DNA of 64,000 bases from Candidatus Kapaibacterium sp. (GTDB lineage Bacteria > Bacteroidota > Ignavibacteria > Kapaibacteriales > UBA4661), in assembly GCA_025455065.1 (NCBI GenBank), contig JALONG010000005.1, positions 1-64,000 on the forward strand, read 5' to 3'. Each line of letters opens with the position of its first letter. The first letter of the stretch is position 1. This document shows, in pieces, positions 53,098 through 62,388 of the stretch. A program made the position numbers and the translations under genes. The notes under the pieces are model-generated. The model worked only from the letters and a program-made list of their open reading frames with translations, searched no databases and was not told the origin of the DNA.

Positions 53098-53817
53098 ATG
53101 CCGACACTTCTCACTGCTGAAAACCTTGTTAAATCATACGCTTCCGGCACATCCGGCGAAAAAACGACTGTGTTGCACGGTGTGAGTTTGTCTATTGAGC
53201 AAGGCGAAATTCTTGCTATTGTCGGCTCCTCCGGTGCAGGAAAAAGTACGCTCTTGCACCTTCTGGGCGCGTTAGATGAGCCGGATGAAGGCTGGATTAC
53301 CCTCACCTACCACGTAGGAATGCAAGAAGGTGAGCCGGAAACGATGATTCGGCAGGAATATCGGCAATTAAGCGACGTTGGGCTTTCCGATTTGCGAAAC
53401 ACGATGTTGGGATTTATTTTTCAATTTCACCATTTACTGCCGGAATTTACTGCGCTTGAAAACGTGATGATGCCTGCACTCATTGCGGGAAAATCTCACA
53501 CGGAAGCACGAGAAAAAGCGAAGGAATTACTGAGCCGCGTCGGTTTGGCACACCGTTTGGAGAACAAGCCTGATGCGCTCTCCGGCGGTGAACAGCAGCG
53601 CGTGGCGTTTGCCCGTGCGATGATGAACGACCCCGTGTTGGTGCTTGCTGACGAACCCACGGGCAACCTTGATGCCGCAAACAGTGCATTATTGCTTGAT
53701 TTGATGAAACAATTCCGTGAAGAATCCGGCATTACCTTTGCAATCGTTACGCACAGCAGCGAGATTGCAAGCGGCGCGGACAGGATTATTCGCTTGCACG
53801 AAGGGCAGTGTGTTTAA
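53098..53817 (+). CDS. lolD: ABC transporter ATP-binding protein (LolD type)
   Basis: A 239-residue ABC ATPase of the MacB/LolD family, which energises release of lipoproteins or extrusion of substrates from the inner membrane. Walker A GSSGAGKST (43-51), Q-loop QFHHLLPEFTALENVMMP, signature LSGGEQQR and Walker B VLVLADEPTGNLD are all conserved. An insertion between Walker A and Q-loop (YHVGMQEGEPETMIRQEYRQ) makes it slightly longer than E. coli LolD. The permease partner (LolC/E) is not adjacent. The start at MPTLLTAENL is family-like; the open frame continues upstream antisense to the outer-membrane protein gene. LolD versus another FtsE/MacB-like ATPase cannot be settled. Confidence 0.85.
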   Translation: MPTLLTAENLVKSYASGTSGEKTTVLHGVSLSIEQGEILAIVGSSGAGKSTLLHLLGALDEPDEGWITLTYHVGMQEGEPETMIRQEYRQLSDVGLSDLRNTMLGFIFQFHHLLPEFTALENVMMPALIAGKSHTEAREKAKELLSRVGLAHRLENKPDALSGGEQQRVAFARAMMNDPVLVLADEPTGNLDAANSALLLDLMKQFREESGITFAIVTHSSEIASGADRIIRLHEGQCV

Positions 53818-53917
53818 CGTCAAAGCGGCTTCAAATCGGCGTATCTCATTTCACGAATTAAGACAACAAAAAATCCCAAACATCCCCAACATCCCTACAA
53901 TCCCAGTCCCGACAGAA

Positions 53918-56900
53918 ATGTCAATGGTAAACCGCAGCTATATTGTTGCTTCATCCCGCTTTGCCCTTGCGGTTTTGCTGTTCCTCATCGAAACAGCATG
54001 GGTGCTTATTAGTCAAATGCAACCACAGGCAAATCCTGTTTTTGAGCGCATTTCGGTTGAGCAGGGGCTTTCGAGTGCGAACATTAACTACATTGCGCAA
54101 GACCGAAGGGGAATGTTGTGGTTTGCAACCGAAGACGGCATCAATCGTTACGACGGCATCACCTTTACGCCGTTTCGCCAAATGCTGCCTGATTCTCTCG
54201 GAACTGGCGCACAGAGTGTTTTGACGATATACCAAACCACGCACAGCAGCACTGATGCGCTTTGGCTGGCAACGAGCAACCGCCGCACAGTTTCGCGTTT
54301 TGTACTGATGACACAATCGTTTCAGGCATTTCTCTTTCCAAACGGAGTAGAAACAAGTGTCCACGCTTTTGCAGAATTGCAAAACGGGCAGGTGTTGATT
54401 GGAACGAGCAACGGATTGTTCAAAACCGCCATAAACGAGGCAACAAGAGTGCTTCAGCGTGAACAAGCCGTGCCGACAACACTTGCTATACAAGTAATGG
54501 TGCGGGATAGTGGCGATACGTTTTGGATTGCTGCGCAAAACGGACTGCACTATTTTCATGCGGGAAAACGCACCTTGACTGCCGTTCAAACAAGTGTTCA
54601 AGACCCAATTACGCTTCTTTTACCACACTTTGACAAGATGCGTAATGACAGTGCAGGGCGGGAACGCCCGTCGGCATTGTGGATAGCCACACGCGATAAC
54701 GGGCTTTGGCTCTACTTCCCTCGTGAACAACGCAGCCTTCGCGTGGCAACGGCAGAACAGATTGGCAGCCGAAACATCAAAACAATTTGTGCCACAAACC
54801 CGCATCAAATCTGGATTGGAACGGATAATGGTGTTGCTGTGGCGGAGCAGCGCGGCGACAGCAAAACGTGGCATATTACACGCCGTTTCACGCACGATTT
54901 ACGCAACGAGCAAACGCTTTCAGGAAATCTCGTAAACCATATCTATCAAGATTTTTCCGGCGTTCTTTGGCTTGGTACGGGATATTACGGGCTAAGTAAG
55001 TATTCCTCTTTTCGGCAGAAATTTCGCCATTATGGGGTGAATCTGCTCAAAGACAATGCAAGTTTAAATAGCGGCTATGTGCGCGATATTGCCGAAGAAG
55101 GTGATAATCTCTGGATTGCCACGCAAACGGGCGGTATTAACCGTTTGAATCGTAAAAATGATTCATGGACATATTTTCGCGCAAATATTCTTGGCACAGA
55201 CACCGCATGGGCGCTGCGTTTCGACCACAAAGGGCAGCTTTGGTTGGGAACAGTTGGCGGCGGACTTTGGCAGTGGAATAGCACGAAACAATCATTTGTA
55301 CGCTTTGCAGCAATTCCCGCTCAAGTAAGTATTCAACTCCTTTACGAAGACCGCTTTGGAACGCTTTGGGCAACAGGCGACAACGCACCATTGTACGCCA
55401 TTTCTCCCGATCGCACCCGCATTCAAGCGCATACTATCATGCTTTCTAACGCTTCCAAAGCCTCCGGCAAACGCATCCTGTCTATGGTGGAAACCGCACA
55501 GGGACAGCTTTTGCTGGGTTTGCCGACAGGTATTGCAGCATTTGACCGAGCGCAAGGGCAAGCCCACAGCCTACTTGGGCGCTATGCTGTTCGCACGATG
55601 CTCCAAGACGCACAAGGCGACTTTTGGCTTGGTACTCGTGGTCAAGGTTTACTGCATTACCGCATAAAATCAGGGATTCTCACCAAGATAGATACATCGG
55701 CACTTTTTGCAATCACCGAGCGCGAAGGTTTGCCGAGTAATCTCGTTAGCGCTATACTGCAAGACAGCGCACAGCACTTGTGGGTTAGCACCAAACAAGG
55801 TTTGGCAGAGATTGATATCGCAACGCGCAAGGTAGTTCGCACCTTTGGTATGGATGACGGCTTGCAAGGGCGCGAGTTTCATCATGGTTCGGCGTTTCAA
55901 AGCCCACGCGGCGAGATGTTTTTTGGCGGCACAAACGGCTTCAATGCCTTCTTTCCAAGCAATGTGCGCATCAATGCTCATGCACCGCATATTGAAATCA
56001 CATCGGTAAAAAAATTCGGACGCGATGAAATGCTGACCGATTCCGGTGTAGCAGCAAGCCGCACTATTCACCTTCGGTATGACGAAAGTACTGTGTCGTT
56101 TTCCTTCGTGGCACTTGATTTCCACACGCCCGAAGCAAACGTGTATGCGTACCGCATGGAAGGTTTGGATAAAGGCTGGATACAGTGCGGTACTAGACGC
56201 GAAGCTACCTACACCAGTTTAGATGCGGGAGAATACGTGTTCACTGTTCGCGCAGCCAATAACGACGGCGTTTGGAACGACGTAGGAACATCGTTTCGTG
56301 TGATTGTAACACCTCCAATCTGGCGCACATGGTGGTTTATCGGGCTTTCGGTTGCAAGTGTTGTTTGTATCGGCTTTGTGTTGTATCGTATGCGGATTCG
56401 CAGCATTGAGGTTCGCAACGCATGGCTGGAGCGGCAAGTGGAAGACCGCACCGCCGAAATCAAAGAAAAAAATAAGGAATTGCAACAATCGCTGGATGAA
56501 ATCAATATCTTGAGTTCCGTCTTGGAAGGTGAACGGAATAAATCGGAGGACCTTTTGCTCAACATCCTGCCGTCCTCCATTGCAGAGCGCTTAAAATGGG
56601 GCGAAACGACGATTGTAGATACCTTCGATAGCGCAACAGTGCTGTTTACCGATATGGTCGGCTTTACCAAAATTGCTTCGCGTGTGTCGGCGGAAGAATT
56701 GATTGTGATGCTGAACAGAATGTTTTCCGAGTTTGACAAACTCGCCGAAAAGCATGGCGTGGAGAAAATCAAAACCATTGGCGATGCGTATATGGCGGTT
56801 GCCGGAGTACCGATTCCGAATGATTATCACGCAGAGGCAGTTGCAGATATGGCGCTGGACATTATGCAGGCTATTCGGAATTTAGCGGAGCAGGAAAATT

Positions 56901-57166
56901 TGCCGATTCAAATTCGCGCCGGTATTCACACAGGGTATTTAACGGCGGGAGTGATTGGTGAGAAAAAATTTGCTTACGACCTTTGGGGAGACACGGTAAA
57001 CACGGCAAGCCGTATGGAATCAAGCGGTGAGGCTGGAAGAGTGCAATGTTCCGAAGCCACTTACAATGCGCTCAAAGACCTGTTCGATTTTGAAGAGCGC
57101 GGCACGATTGAGGTGAAAGGCAAAGGAGCAATGAAGACGTATTTTGTGTTGGGTAGGAAGAAGTAA
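53918..57166 (+). CDS. Double beta-propeller, Y_Y_Y and adenylate cyclase sensor protein
   Basis: A 1082-residue inner-membrane signalling protein. After an N-terminal hydrophobic segment (about 14-34), residues 45-700 contain 14 propeller repeats of the form G-x-L-W-[IL]-[GA]-T-x-x-G-L, enough for two seven-bladed propellers as in Bacteroidota hybrid two-component sensors. A Y_Y_Y domain (about 715-800) and one membrane helix (about 803-823) follow, then a coiled coil and a class III cyclase domain in place of the usual histidine kinase. Metal-binding D912 and D956, substrate Lys in EKIKT, and the D/N/R of YDLWGDTVNTASR are present, predicting adenylate cyclase. It follows lolD by 100 bases. 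An upstream in-frame start at 53717 would overlap lolD and is rejected. Confidence 0.92.
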   Translation: MSMVNRSYIVASSRFALAVLLFLIETAWVLISQMQPQANPVFERISVEQGLSSANINYIAQDRRGMLWFATEDGINRYDGITFTPFRQMLPDSLGTGAQSVLTIYQTTHSSTDALWLATSNRRTVSRFVLMTQSFQAFLFPNGVETSVHAFAELQNGQVLIGTSNGLFKTAINEATRVLQREQAVPTTLAIQVMVRDSGDTFWIAAQNGLHYFHAGKRTLTAVQTSVQDPITLLLPHFDKMRNDSAGRERPSALWIATRDNGLWLYFPREQRSLRVATAEQIGSRNIKTICATNPHQIWIGTDNGVAVAEQRGDSKTWHITRRFTHDLRNEQTLSGNLVNHIYQDFSGVLWLGTGYYGLSKYSSFRQKFRHYGVNLLKDNASLNSGYVRDIAEEGDNLWIATQTGGINRLNRKNDSWTYFRANILGTDTAWALRFDHKGQLWLGTVGGGLWQWNSTKQSFVRFAAIPAQVSIQLLYEDRFGTLWATGDNAPLYAISPDRTRIQAHTIMLSNASKASGKRILSMVETAQGQLLLGLPTGIAAFDRAQGQAHSLLGRYAVRTMLQDAQGDFWLGTRGQGLLHYRIKSGILTKIDTSALFAITEREGLPSNLVSAILQDSAQHLWVSTKQGLAEIDIATRKVVRTFGMDDGLQGREFHHGSAFQSPRGEMFFGGTNGFNAFFPSNVRINAHAPHIEITSVKKFGRDEMLTDSGVAASRTIHLRYDESTVSFSFVALDFHTPEANVYAYRMEGLDKGWIQCGTRREATYTSLDAGEYVFTVRAANNDGVWNDVGTSFRVIVTPPIWRTWWFIGLSVASVVCIGFVLYRMRIRSIEVRNAWLERQVEDRTAEIKEKNKELQQSLDEINILSSVLEGERNKSEDLLLNILPSSIAERLKWGETTIVDTFDSATVLFTDMVGFTKIASRVSAEELIVMLNRMFSEFDKLAEKHGVEKIKTIGDAYMAVAGVPIPNDYHAEAVADMALDIMQAIRNLAEQENLPIQIRAGIHTGYLTAGVIGEKKFAYDLWGDTVNTASRMESSGEAGRVQCSEATYNALKDLFDFEERGTIEVKGKGAMKTYFVLGRKK

Positions 57167-57181
57167 TGCCACTTACCGTAA

Positions 57182-57213
57182 CCCGTGCTACGCCGAAGAA
57201 GGCGTAGCACGGG
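57182..57213. terminator. Hairpin between cyclase and nuoL
   Basis: A perfect 13-bp stem (57182-57194 with 57201-57213) with a six-base loop between convergent genes. There is no strong T-run, so termination efficiency is uncertain; it may also be a relic repeat. Confidence 0.55.
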
Positions 57214-57238
57214 GTGAGAATCTCAACAGTTATTACCT

Positions 57239-59230
57239 TTAGGAAAACATTAACCATGCCATAACAGCAATAATGCCAATAACGAGAACCAAGGCATAAT
57301 TCTGTGCAATGCCCGATTGTGTCCGGCGAAACACCTCTGCAAGTGCCGTTACTACTGAGCCGGAGCGGTTTACAACGTTGTCAATACCGTAGGTTTCAGC
57401 GCCTTTCCAGACAACCGTTTCAGCGATTTTGTGCATGGGGTTCACAATCAAACCATAGTAGATTTCATCAATAAAATATTTTTTCCAGAGCAGGTTGTAA
57501 AGCGCACCCATGCTTGTTGCAAGCGAGTTTGGCGTTTCGGAAGATTTGCTGTACCACGCTCTTGCAAGCAGGATACCAATAATCGCAATCACCAGCGAAG
57601 CCAGCATCAGCACATATTCGATAGCGTGAATCTCATGCGCTTCGCCATGCCCCAAGACTTTGTGCGCCGGAGCGAGAACAGGCGCAAGCCAATGTTCAAT
57701 CCAATTTCCAATGTGCAAAGGTGCACCCAAAGCGTGTGGAATGCCCAGAAAACCGCCTACAACTGACAGAACTGCCAGCACGATAAGCGGAATCGTCATC
57801 GTCGCAGGGGATTCGTGCGGGTGAACGTGCTTGTGGTCAAAACGCTCCGTACCATTAAAGGTGAGGCTCACAAGGCGGAACATATAAAACGCTGTGCAAA
57901 ATGCGGCAATTACCAGCAAGCCCCACATTACGGGAGAGCCATGCGAAAAGACATTCCACAAAATTTCATCTTTCGAGAAAAAGCCTGCGAAGGGAAAAAT
58001 TCCGGCAATAGCAATCGAAGCAATAAGGAACGTGCGGTATGTTACAGGCATATAGTTCGACAGACCGCCCATTTTCTGAATGTCCTGCTCTTCGTGCATA
58101 CCGTGAATAACCGAGCCGGAACCAAGGAACAAACAGGCTTTGAAGAAGGCGTGTGTCATCACATGAAACACCGCCGCCGTGTAAGCCCCAACGCCAAGCG
58201 CTGCAAACATAAACCCAAGTTGGCTGACGGTCGAATATGCCAATACTTTTTTGATATCGTTCTGCACCAAGCCCATTGTCGCAGCTAAAAGCGCCGTAAT
58301 GACACCAACAACAGCCACAACATTCATCGCATCATGCGACAACGCAAAGATAGGCGCAGTGCGGGCTACAAGGAAGATGCCCGATGTAACCATCGTTGCA
58401 GCGTGAATCAGCGCAGAAACAGGCGTTGGACCTGCCATAGCGTCCGGCAACCAAACAAAAAGCGGCGCTTGAGCGGATTTACCCGTACAGCCCAAAAACA
58501 GCAGCAGTGCTGCGGCAGTTATCAATCCTTCGCTATAAGCAGAGCCATTGGGAAACACTCCTTTTGCTTGCGAGGCGATAGCTGCCGTGTTTACGTCGTC
58601 GTAGCGAAGTGAACCAAACAACACGTAGAGAATAAACATTGCAAGCAGCATCCCGAAATCACCGATACGATTGACGATAAAGGCTTTTTTTGCTGCATCG
58701 CCTGTCCAGGCGATGTTTGTTCCGGCAAATTCGCGATCGTACCAAAAACCGATAAGCAGGAATGAAGCCAATCCTACGCCTTCCCAGCCTAAAAATGTTA
58801 CCACGTAATTGTCTGCCAACACGAGATTCAGCATCATAAAAATAAAGAGGTTCAAATACGTGAAAAACCGTATAAAGCCCTCGTCATGCGACATATAGCC
58901 AATCGAATAGACGTGAATCAGAAAACCGATTCCCGTAATAATCAACGTAAACAAAAGTGAGAGTTGGTCAAGTTTGTAGGCGAGGTCAATCGAAAAATCT
59001 CCAGCCTGAATCCACGTGAAAAGTTTGTAGGTAGCGGGTTGCAATGCGCCTGACGACATCTGCACAAAAAGCAGACAGGCAAACACAAACGGCAGCCCAA
59101 CCATCGCGCTGGCAAATGTTCCGGCAAGTGTTTTGCCTTTCTCGAAGTAGTTCAATTTTGCGCCAAAAAGCCCTAACAAAACAAAGCCGACAAGCGGCAA
59201 TGCGGGAATCAGGTACACGAGTGTATTCAT
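57239..59230 (-). CDS. nuoL: NADH-quinone oxidoreductase subunit L
   Basis: Largest antiporter-like membrane subunit of respiratory complex I, a proton-pumping channel. The 663-residue length, some 15-16 membrane segments, the Lys/Glu residues of the proton path (VGKSAQAPLFVWLPDAMAGPTPVSALIHAATMVTSG), and the long C-terminal helix region all fit NuoL rather than shorter Mrp or DabB relatives. Unusually, it is alone: no nuoK, nuoM or nuoN flanks it, and its neighbours are a Uma2-family gene and the convergent cyclase. The other nuo genes must be elsewhere on the chromosome if complex I is complete. Confidence 0.93.
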   Translation of the reverse strand: MNTLVYLIPALPLVGFVLLGLFGAKLNYFEKGKTLAGTFASAMVGLPFVFACLLFVQMSSGALQPATYKLFTWIQAGDFSIDLAYKLDQLSLLFTLIITGIGFLIHVYSIGYMSHDEGFIRFFTYLNLFIFMMLNLVLADNYVVTFLGWEGVGLASFLLIGFWYDREFAGTNIAWTGDAAKKAFIVNRIGDFGMLLAMFILYVLFGSLRYDDVNTAAIASQAKGVFPNGSAYSEGLITAAALLLFLGCTGKSAQAPLFVWLPDAMAGPTPVSALIHAATMVTSGIFLVARTAPIFALSHDAMNVVAVVGVITALLAATMGLVQNDIKKVLAYSTVSQLGFMFAALGVGAYTAAVFHVMTHAFFKACLFLGSGSVIHGMHEEQDIQKMGGLSNYMPVTYRTFLIASIAIAGIFPFAGFFSKDEILWNVFSHGSPVMWGLLVIAAFCTAFYMFRLVSLTFNGTERFDHKHVHPHESPATMTIPLIVLAVLSVVGGFLGIPHALGAPLHIGNWIEHWLAPVLAPAHKVLGHGEAHEIHAIEYVLMLASLVIAIIGILLARAWYSKSSETPNSLATSMGALYNLLWKKYFIDEIYYGLIVNPMHKIAETVVWKGAETYGIDNVVNRSGSVVTALAEVFRRTQSGIAQNYALVLVIGIIAVMAWLMFS

Positions 59231-59263
59231 GCGGGTTGTGGGAGATTGATGATTGTGAGAATA

Positions 59264-59887
59264 TTATTCAAAAATTGTGGCAATATCTAGAGAAAAGCCT
59301 TCCAACACTGCGGAGCGCACCACACCTGATCTACGAGCTTGATTCAGCACAACAAAACCATCAGCAGTGTTTTGCAAAACCTCGACGCGGCGCTCATTCG
59401 GATAGACTAGCCAGTATTCACGCACACCTTCTTGCTCATAAACGGCTTTTTTGCCAGAGAGATCATAGTAGCCTGTGCTTGGTGAAAGCACTTCAACAAC
59501 AAGGTCTGGTGCACCTATGACGCGGTTTTGGGTAAGGAAATGCAGATGTTCATTGCGAATAACAATAACATCGGGTTCATAGTAATCTGTATCGCTAAAA
59601 TGAACATCAACAGGTGCGATAATCACCTTACCAAGAGGATTTGTACGCAAATATGTCTTGATTGCAGAACCAATATTGAGTACAATGTCCTGATGAAAAA
59701 TACTTGGCGCAGGCATTTCGACACCTTTTCCGTTAATAAATTGAAAAAACGGCGGACCTTCAGGCATAGCCAGGTATTCCGCAACCGTCTTCGGATGCTG
59801 ATGAATGCTTGGTTCTGCTAAAGATTCAACGGCAACATCATCGTCTGCGAATGCCGTTTCAGCCTCGTATTTGTCAAATGCAGCCAT
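59264..59887 (-). CDS. Uma2 family endonuclease-like protein (DUF820)
   Basis: A 207-residue protein of the Uma2/DUF820 family, a PD-(D/E)XK nuclease-fold group expanded in cyanobacteria and Bacteroidota. The core is visible: YYEPDVIVIRN (first acidic residue), GAPDLVVEVLSPSTGYYD, then KKAVYEQEGVREYWLVYP with the E/K metal-site pattern. The first 30 residues are acidic and divergent. Cellular roles are not established and many copies are thought to be mobile or toxin-like. It sits 33 bases upstream of nuoL on the same strand. Confidence 0.85.
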   Translation of the reverse strand: MAAFDKYEAETAFADDDVAVESLAEPSIHQHPKTVAEYLAMPEGPPFFQFINGKGVEMPAPSIFHQDIVLNIGSAIKTYLRTNPLGKVIIAPVDVHFSDTDYYEPDVIVIRNEHLHFLTQNRVIGAPDLVVEVLSPSTGYYDLSGKKAVYEQEGVREYWLVYPNERRVEVLQNTADGFVVLNQARRSGVVRSAVLEGFSLDIATIFE

Positions 59888-59949
59888 ACTGTTTCAAGAA
59901 ACTGGTATCGTCAAAAAACTTTGCCTTTATCTTTTCGCCCTTTGCCTTC

Positions 59950-60855
59950 TTACGGCGTATAAGCAGGTTCTTGTTCCAAATCCTCCACAGGCAAACGGAG
60001 GCTTTGGAACTTGATTTGCTTGTTTTCATCTACGACCATCATCACATTACGCTCAACTTTCATCCAGTCGGAGCGGCGCGTTGTGAAAGGCTCGGAAGCA
60101 ATAATCACCGATTCGGGGCGGCTTCCGCCCGAACCGTCCATGCGACATTCTCCGCCTTCGCAGTGGTATTTGCTGCCGTACATATAATACAGCGTAGAAG
60201 GCTGTACAAGCGGGTTTGTGGTGTAGCGCGTCGCCACGATTGCTTTGCCGTTAGTTACGCAAAAATTCAAGTAGGAATGTTTGTTCAAGCCACATTCCAT
60301 GTAGAGTTCGCAGTAATCATCCAGCATTTTGTGCATTGCATAGACCAATTCGTCTGTGGAAACATCACCAAACGGGTCGTCAATGTGATTCAAGAACAAA
60401 CCAAACATATGCTCGGAGTCCGTCGAACCCAAGATTGCTTCGTATGCCACATCATTCAAGCGGCGCAAAAGCGGACGGCGAATTTTGTTGAACTCGCCCA
60501 CCATGCCATTGTGCATAAACACGAGTTTTCCGCATTGAAAGGGGTGCGAATTAACTTCTTCTACTGACGAACCGGGCGACGCTGCGCGGACGTGCGCAAT
60601 GAAAAGCGGTGAATGAATTTTCTTTGTAAGATTTTTCAAATTCATATCGCTCCACGCAGGTTTGATACTACGGAATACACACGGGTCTTCGTCGAGTTCG
60701 GGTTGATACCACGCCACGCCGAAACCGTCGCCATTAACCGCAACGGACATTTCTTCCGCCTGCATACTTTGTGCAACAATAAGGGAAAACCTGGGCTTGT
60801 ACAATAAATCCTCTGCGAGTACCGGTGGACCTGAATACGCTAAAAATCTACACAT
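59950..60855 (-). CDS. Class II glutamine amidotransferase (YafJ/EgtC-like)
   Basis: A 301-residue Ntn-hydrolase-fold protein. It begins MCRFLAYSGPP with the nucleophile Cys2, followed by the family signatures NGDGFGVAWYQ, FIAHVRAASPG and FMHNGMVGEFNKIRRPLLRRL. Relatives include the gamma-glutamyl hydrolase EgtC of ergothioneine synthesis and the uncharacterised YafJ; no other egt gene is in the window, so hydrolysis of a gamma-glutamyl compound is probable but unspecified. It lies 62 bases from the Uma2-like gene on the same strand. Confidence 0.85.
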   Translation of the reverse strand: MCRFLAYSGPPVLAEDLLYKPRFSLIVAQSMQAEEMSVAVNGDGFGVAWYQPELDEDPCVFRSIKPAWSDMNLKNLTKKIHSPLFIAHVRAASPGSSVEEVNSHPFQCGKLVFMHNGMVGEFNKIRRPLLRRLNDVAYEAILGSTDSEHMFGLFLNHIDDPFGDVSTDELVYAMHKMLDDYCELYMECGLNKHSYLNFCVTNGKAIVATRYTTNPLVQPSTLYYMYGSKYHCEGGECRMDGSGGSRPESVIIASEPFTTRRSDWMKVERNVMMVVDENKQIKFQSLRLPVEDLEQEPAYTP

Positions 60856-60983
60856 AACACAAAATTAAAAAGTGGTGGAACGATGTCTCATGCAGTCATG
60901 AATGACGTAGAGTAAATGTATGAAAAACAAACGATAAAGTCTCCAAATTATTGCCTGAAAAGCCTGTTTTTACCGCTTGCTCC

Positions 60984-62084
60984 TTAGGCAGTAGGAGGGC
61001 GGCGAACAGCGACGGAGTGCATATCCACACCGCACGGATTCAGGCTTTTGAACATGAATTTTTTTGCGATTTGCAGCGATGGAGTTGAAAGAGAAGAAAA
61101 CGAGTGTAAGCCGCTTCCCACCAAGATTGGTGCGGTGAAAATATGCAATTCGTCTATCAAATTTTCTTGGGCGAAGGACGAAAATACCCGCGAACCACCT
61201 TCGACCAAAATCGAAGCCACATTTTTCGAGGCAAGCTGCTCCAAAATTGCCCGTAAACTGAGATAATCTCCCGTGCCGGAACCTGCCGGAAACACATTCA
61301 CACCGCTAATTTTGAGCGCCGTTGCTTTTTGTTTTGCCATTGCTGCCGGAGTGCAGAAAACAAACGTGTTGTGGCGGTCTTCTTCGGAAAAAACTTTGGA
61401 TTTAAGCGACATTGCAAGCTCCGAATCCAAAATAACCCGTTTCGGATTGCGCCCTTCCACAAGTCTTACCGTTAATTCGGGGTCATCTTTCGCCACCGTA
61501 ACCGCTCCAACCAGCACTGCATCTACTTCCGCACGGAGAGCATGAGTAACTTTGCGGCTTTCCTCGCCGGTAATCCACTTCGATTGCCCATAGACCGTTG
61601 CAATGCACCCGTCCATTGACTGGGCGATTTTGGCAATGATATAGGGTTGTCCGGTGGTGATGTACTTTGTAAAAAAGCGATTTATCCACTGTGCATCTTC
61701 TTCCAGAACGCCCGTCGTTACTTCGATTCCGGCTTCACGGAGTTGGGCAATGCCTTGTCCTGAAACTTCCGGATTGGGGTCATTCATACCGATAACGACG
61801 CGCTGAAATTTTTTCTCAATAAGCAAATTCGTACATGGCGGGGTTTTTCCGAAGTGGTTGCATGGTTCGAGATTGACATACAAAGTCGCTCCTTCGACGG
61901 CACGGGTGCTATTGCGAATCGCTTCCACTTCGGCGTGCGGTCCGCCAAATTCATGGTGCCAACCTTCGCCGATAATTTCGCCGTTGTGGACAATCACCGC
62001 TCCCACACGCGGATTGGGACTAACTTTTCCCGTACCGTTCATGGCAAGGTCGAGTGCGCGGCGCATCGCTTGTTCATCGGTCAT
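60984..62084 (-). CDS. ribD: Bifunctional riboflavin biosynthesis deaminase/reductase RibD
   Basis: Second and third steps of riboflavin synthesis. The 366-residue protein has an N-terminal zinc deaminase domain with HAEVEAI and PCNHFGKTPPC (the usual Zn ligands and catalytic Glu), and a C-terminal dihydrofolate-reductase-like reductase domain (about 148-360) with NAD(P)H-binding ASILVEGGSRVFSSF. Length is normal for RibD. The 304-base upstream gap shows no recognisable FMN riboswitch (RFN) sequence. No other rib gene is adjacent. Confidence 0.95.
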   Translation of the reverse strand: MTDEQAMRRALDLAMNGTGKVSPNPRVGAVIVHNGEIIGEGWHHEFGGPHAEVEAIRNSTRAVEGATLYVNLEPCNHFGKTPPCTNLLIEKKFQRVVIGMNDPNPEVSGQGIAQLREAGIEVTTGVLEEDAQWINRFFTKYITTGQPYIIAKIAQSMDGCIATVYGQSKWITGEESRKVTHALRAEVDAVLVGAVTVAKDDPELTVRLVEGRNPKRVILDSELAMSLKSKVFSEEDRHNTFVFCTPAAMAKQKATALKISGVNVFPAGSGTGDYLSLRAILEQLASKNVASILVEGGSRVFSSFAQENLIDELHIFTAPILVGSGLHSFSSLSTPSLQIAKKFMFKSLNPCGVDMHSVAVRRPPTA

Positions 62085-62388
62085 AATGCTTGGCTCCAGC
62101 TAAGAACGTAGAAGTGTTTTGCTTAGAAAATATGTGGTTTTGCTGCCGTTAAATTTGGCATACAACAGAATCAGAAATTACAAACTACGTCGGTTTTTTC
62201 CCACAAAAAAGTTCAATGTCTGTGAATAGGTGTGGTTTCATCTGAACTTGATGGTGGTATTTTTTGCGCAATCTTCTCTTTTTGCAATTTGTGTATTCGT
62301 CCCCTTCGTCGTATTTTGCTGATAATTCCGCTCAAAGCGTGTTTTGAAGCGCTTTTCGGCTTTTTTTTGGTGTTCTTTTTCCGATGTT
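62085..62388. other. Divergent intergenic region between ribD and polA
   Basis: A 304-base A+T-rich gap. I looked for an FMN riboswitch on the minus strand and saw none, and no clear TTTG/TAnnTTTG pair for either gene. It contains several T-runs (for example near 62365-62385) just before polA but no good hairpin. Confidence 0.5.

Noticed and set aside
53717-53917. Upstream extension of the propeller-cyclase frame
   Set aside because: It overlaps the 3' end of lolD in another frame and lacks a signal-like sequence; the ATG at 53918 begins just before the membrane segment.
57239-59230. DabB-type inorganic carbon transporter subunit rather than NuoL
   Set aside because: The protein is longer than DabB relatives, carries the full NuoL C-terminal region and has no neighbouring DUF2309 (DabA) gene.
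59264-59887. Uma2-family gene as part of a defence island
   Set aside because: Neighbours are metabolic and respiratory genes, with no nuclease, methyltransferase or phage-related gene nearby.
62085-62388. Possible FMN riboswitch upstream of ribD
   Set aside because: The conserved RFN helix sequences are not present.
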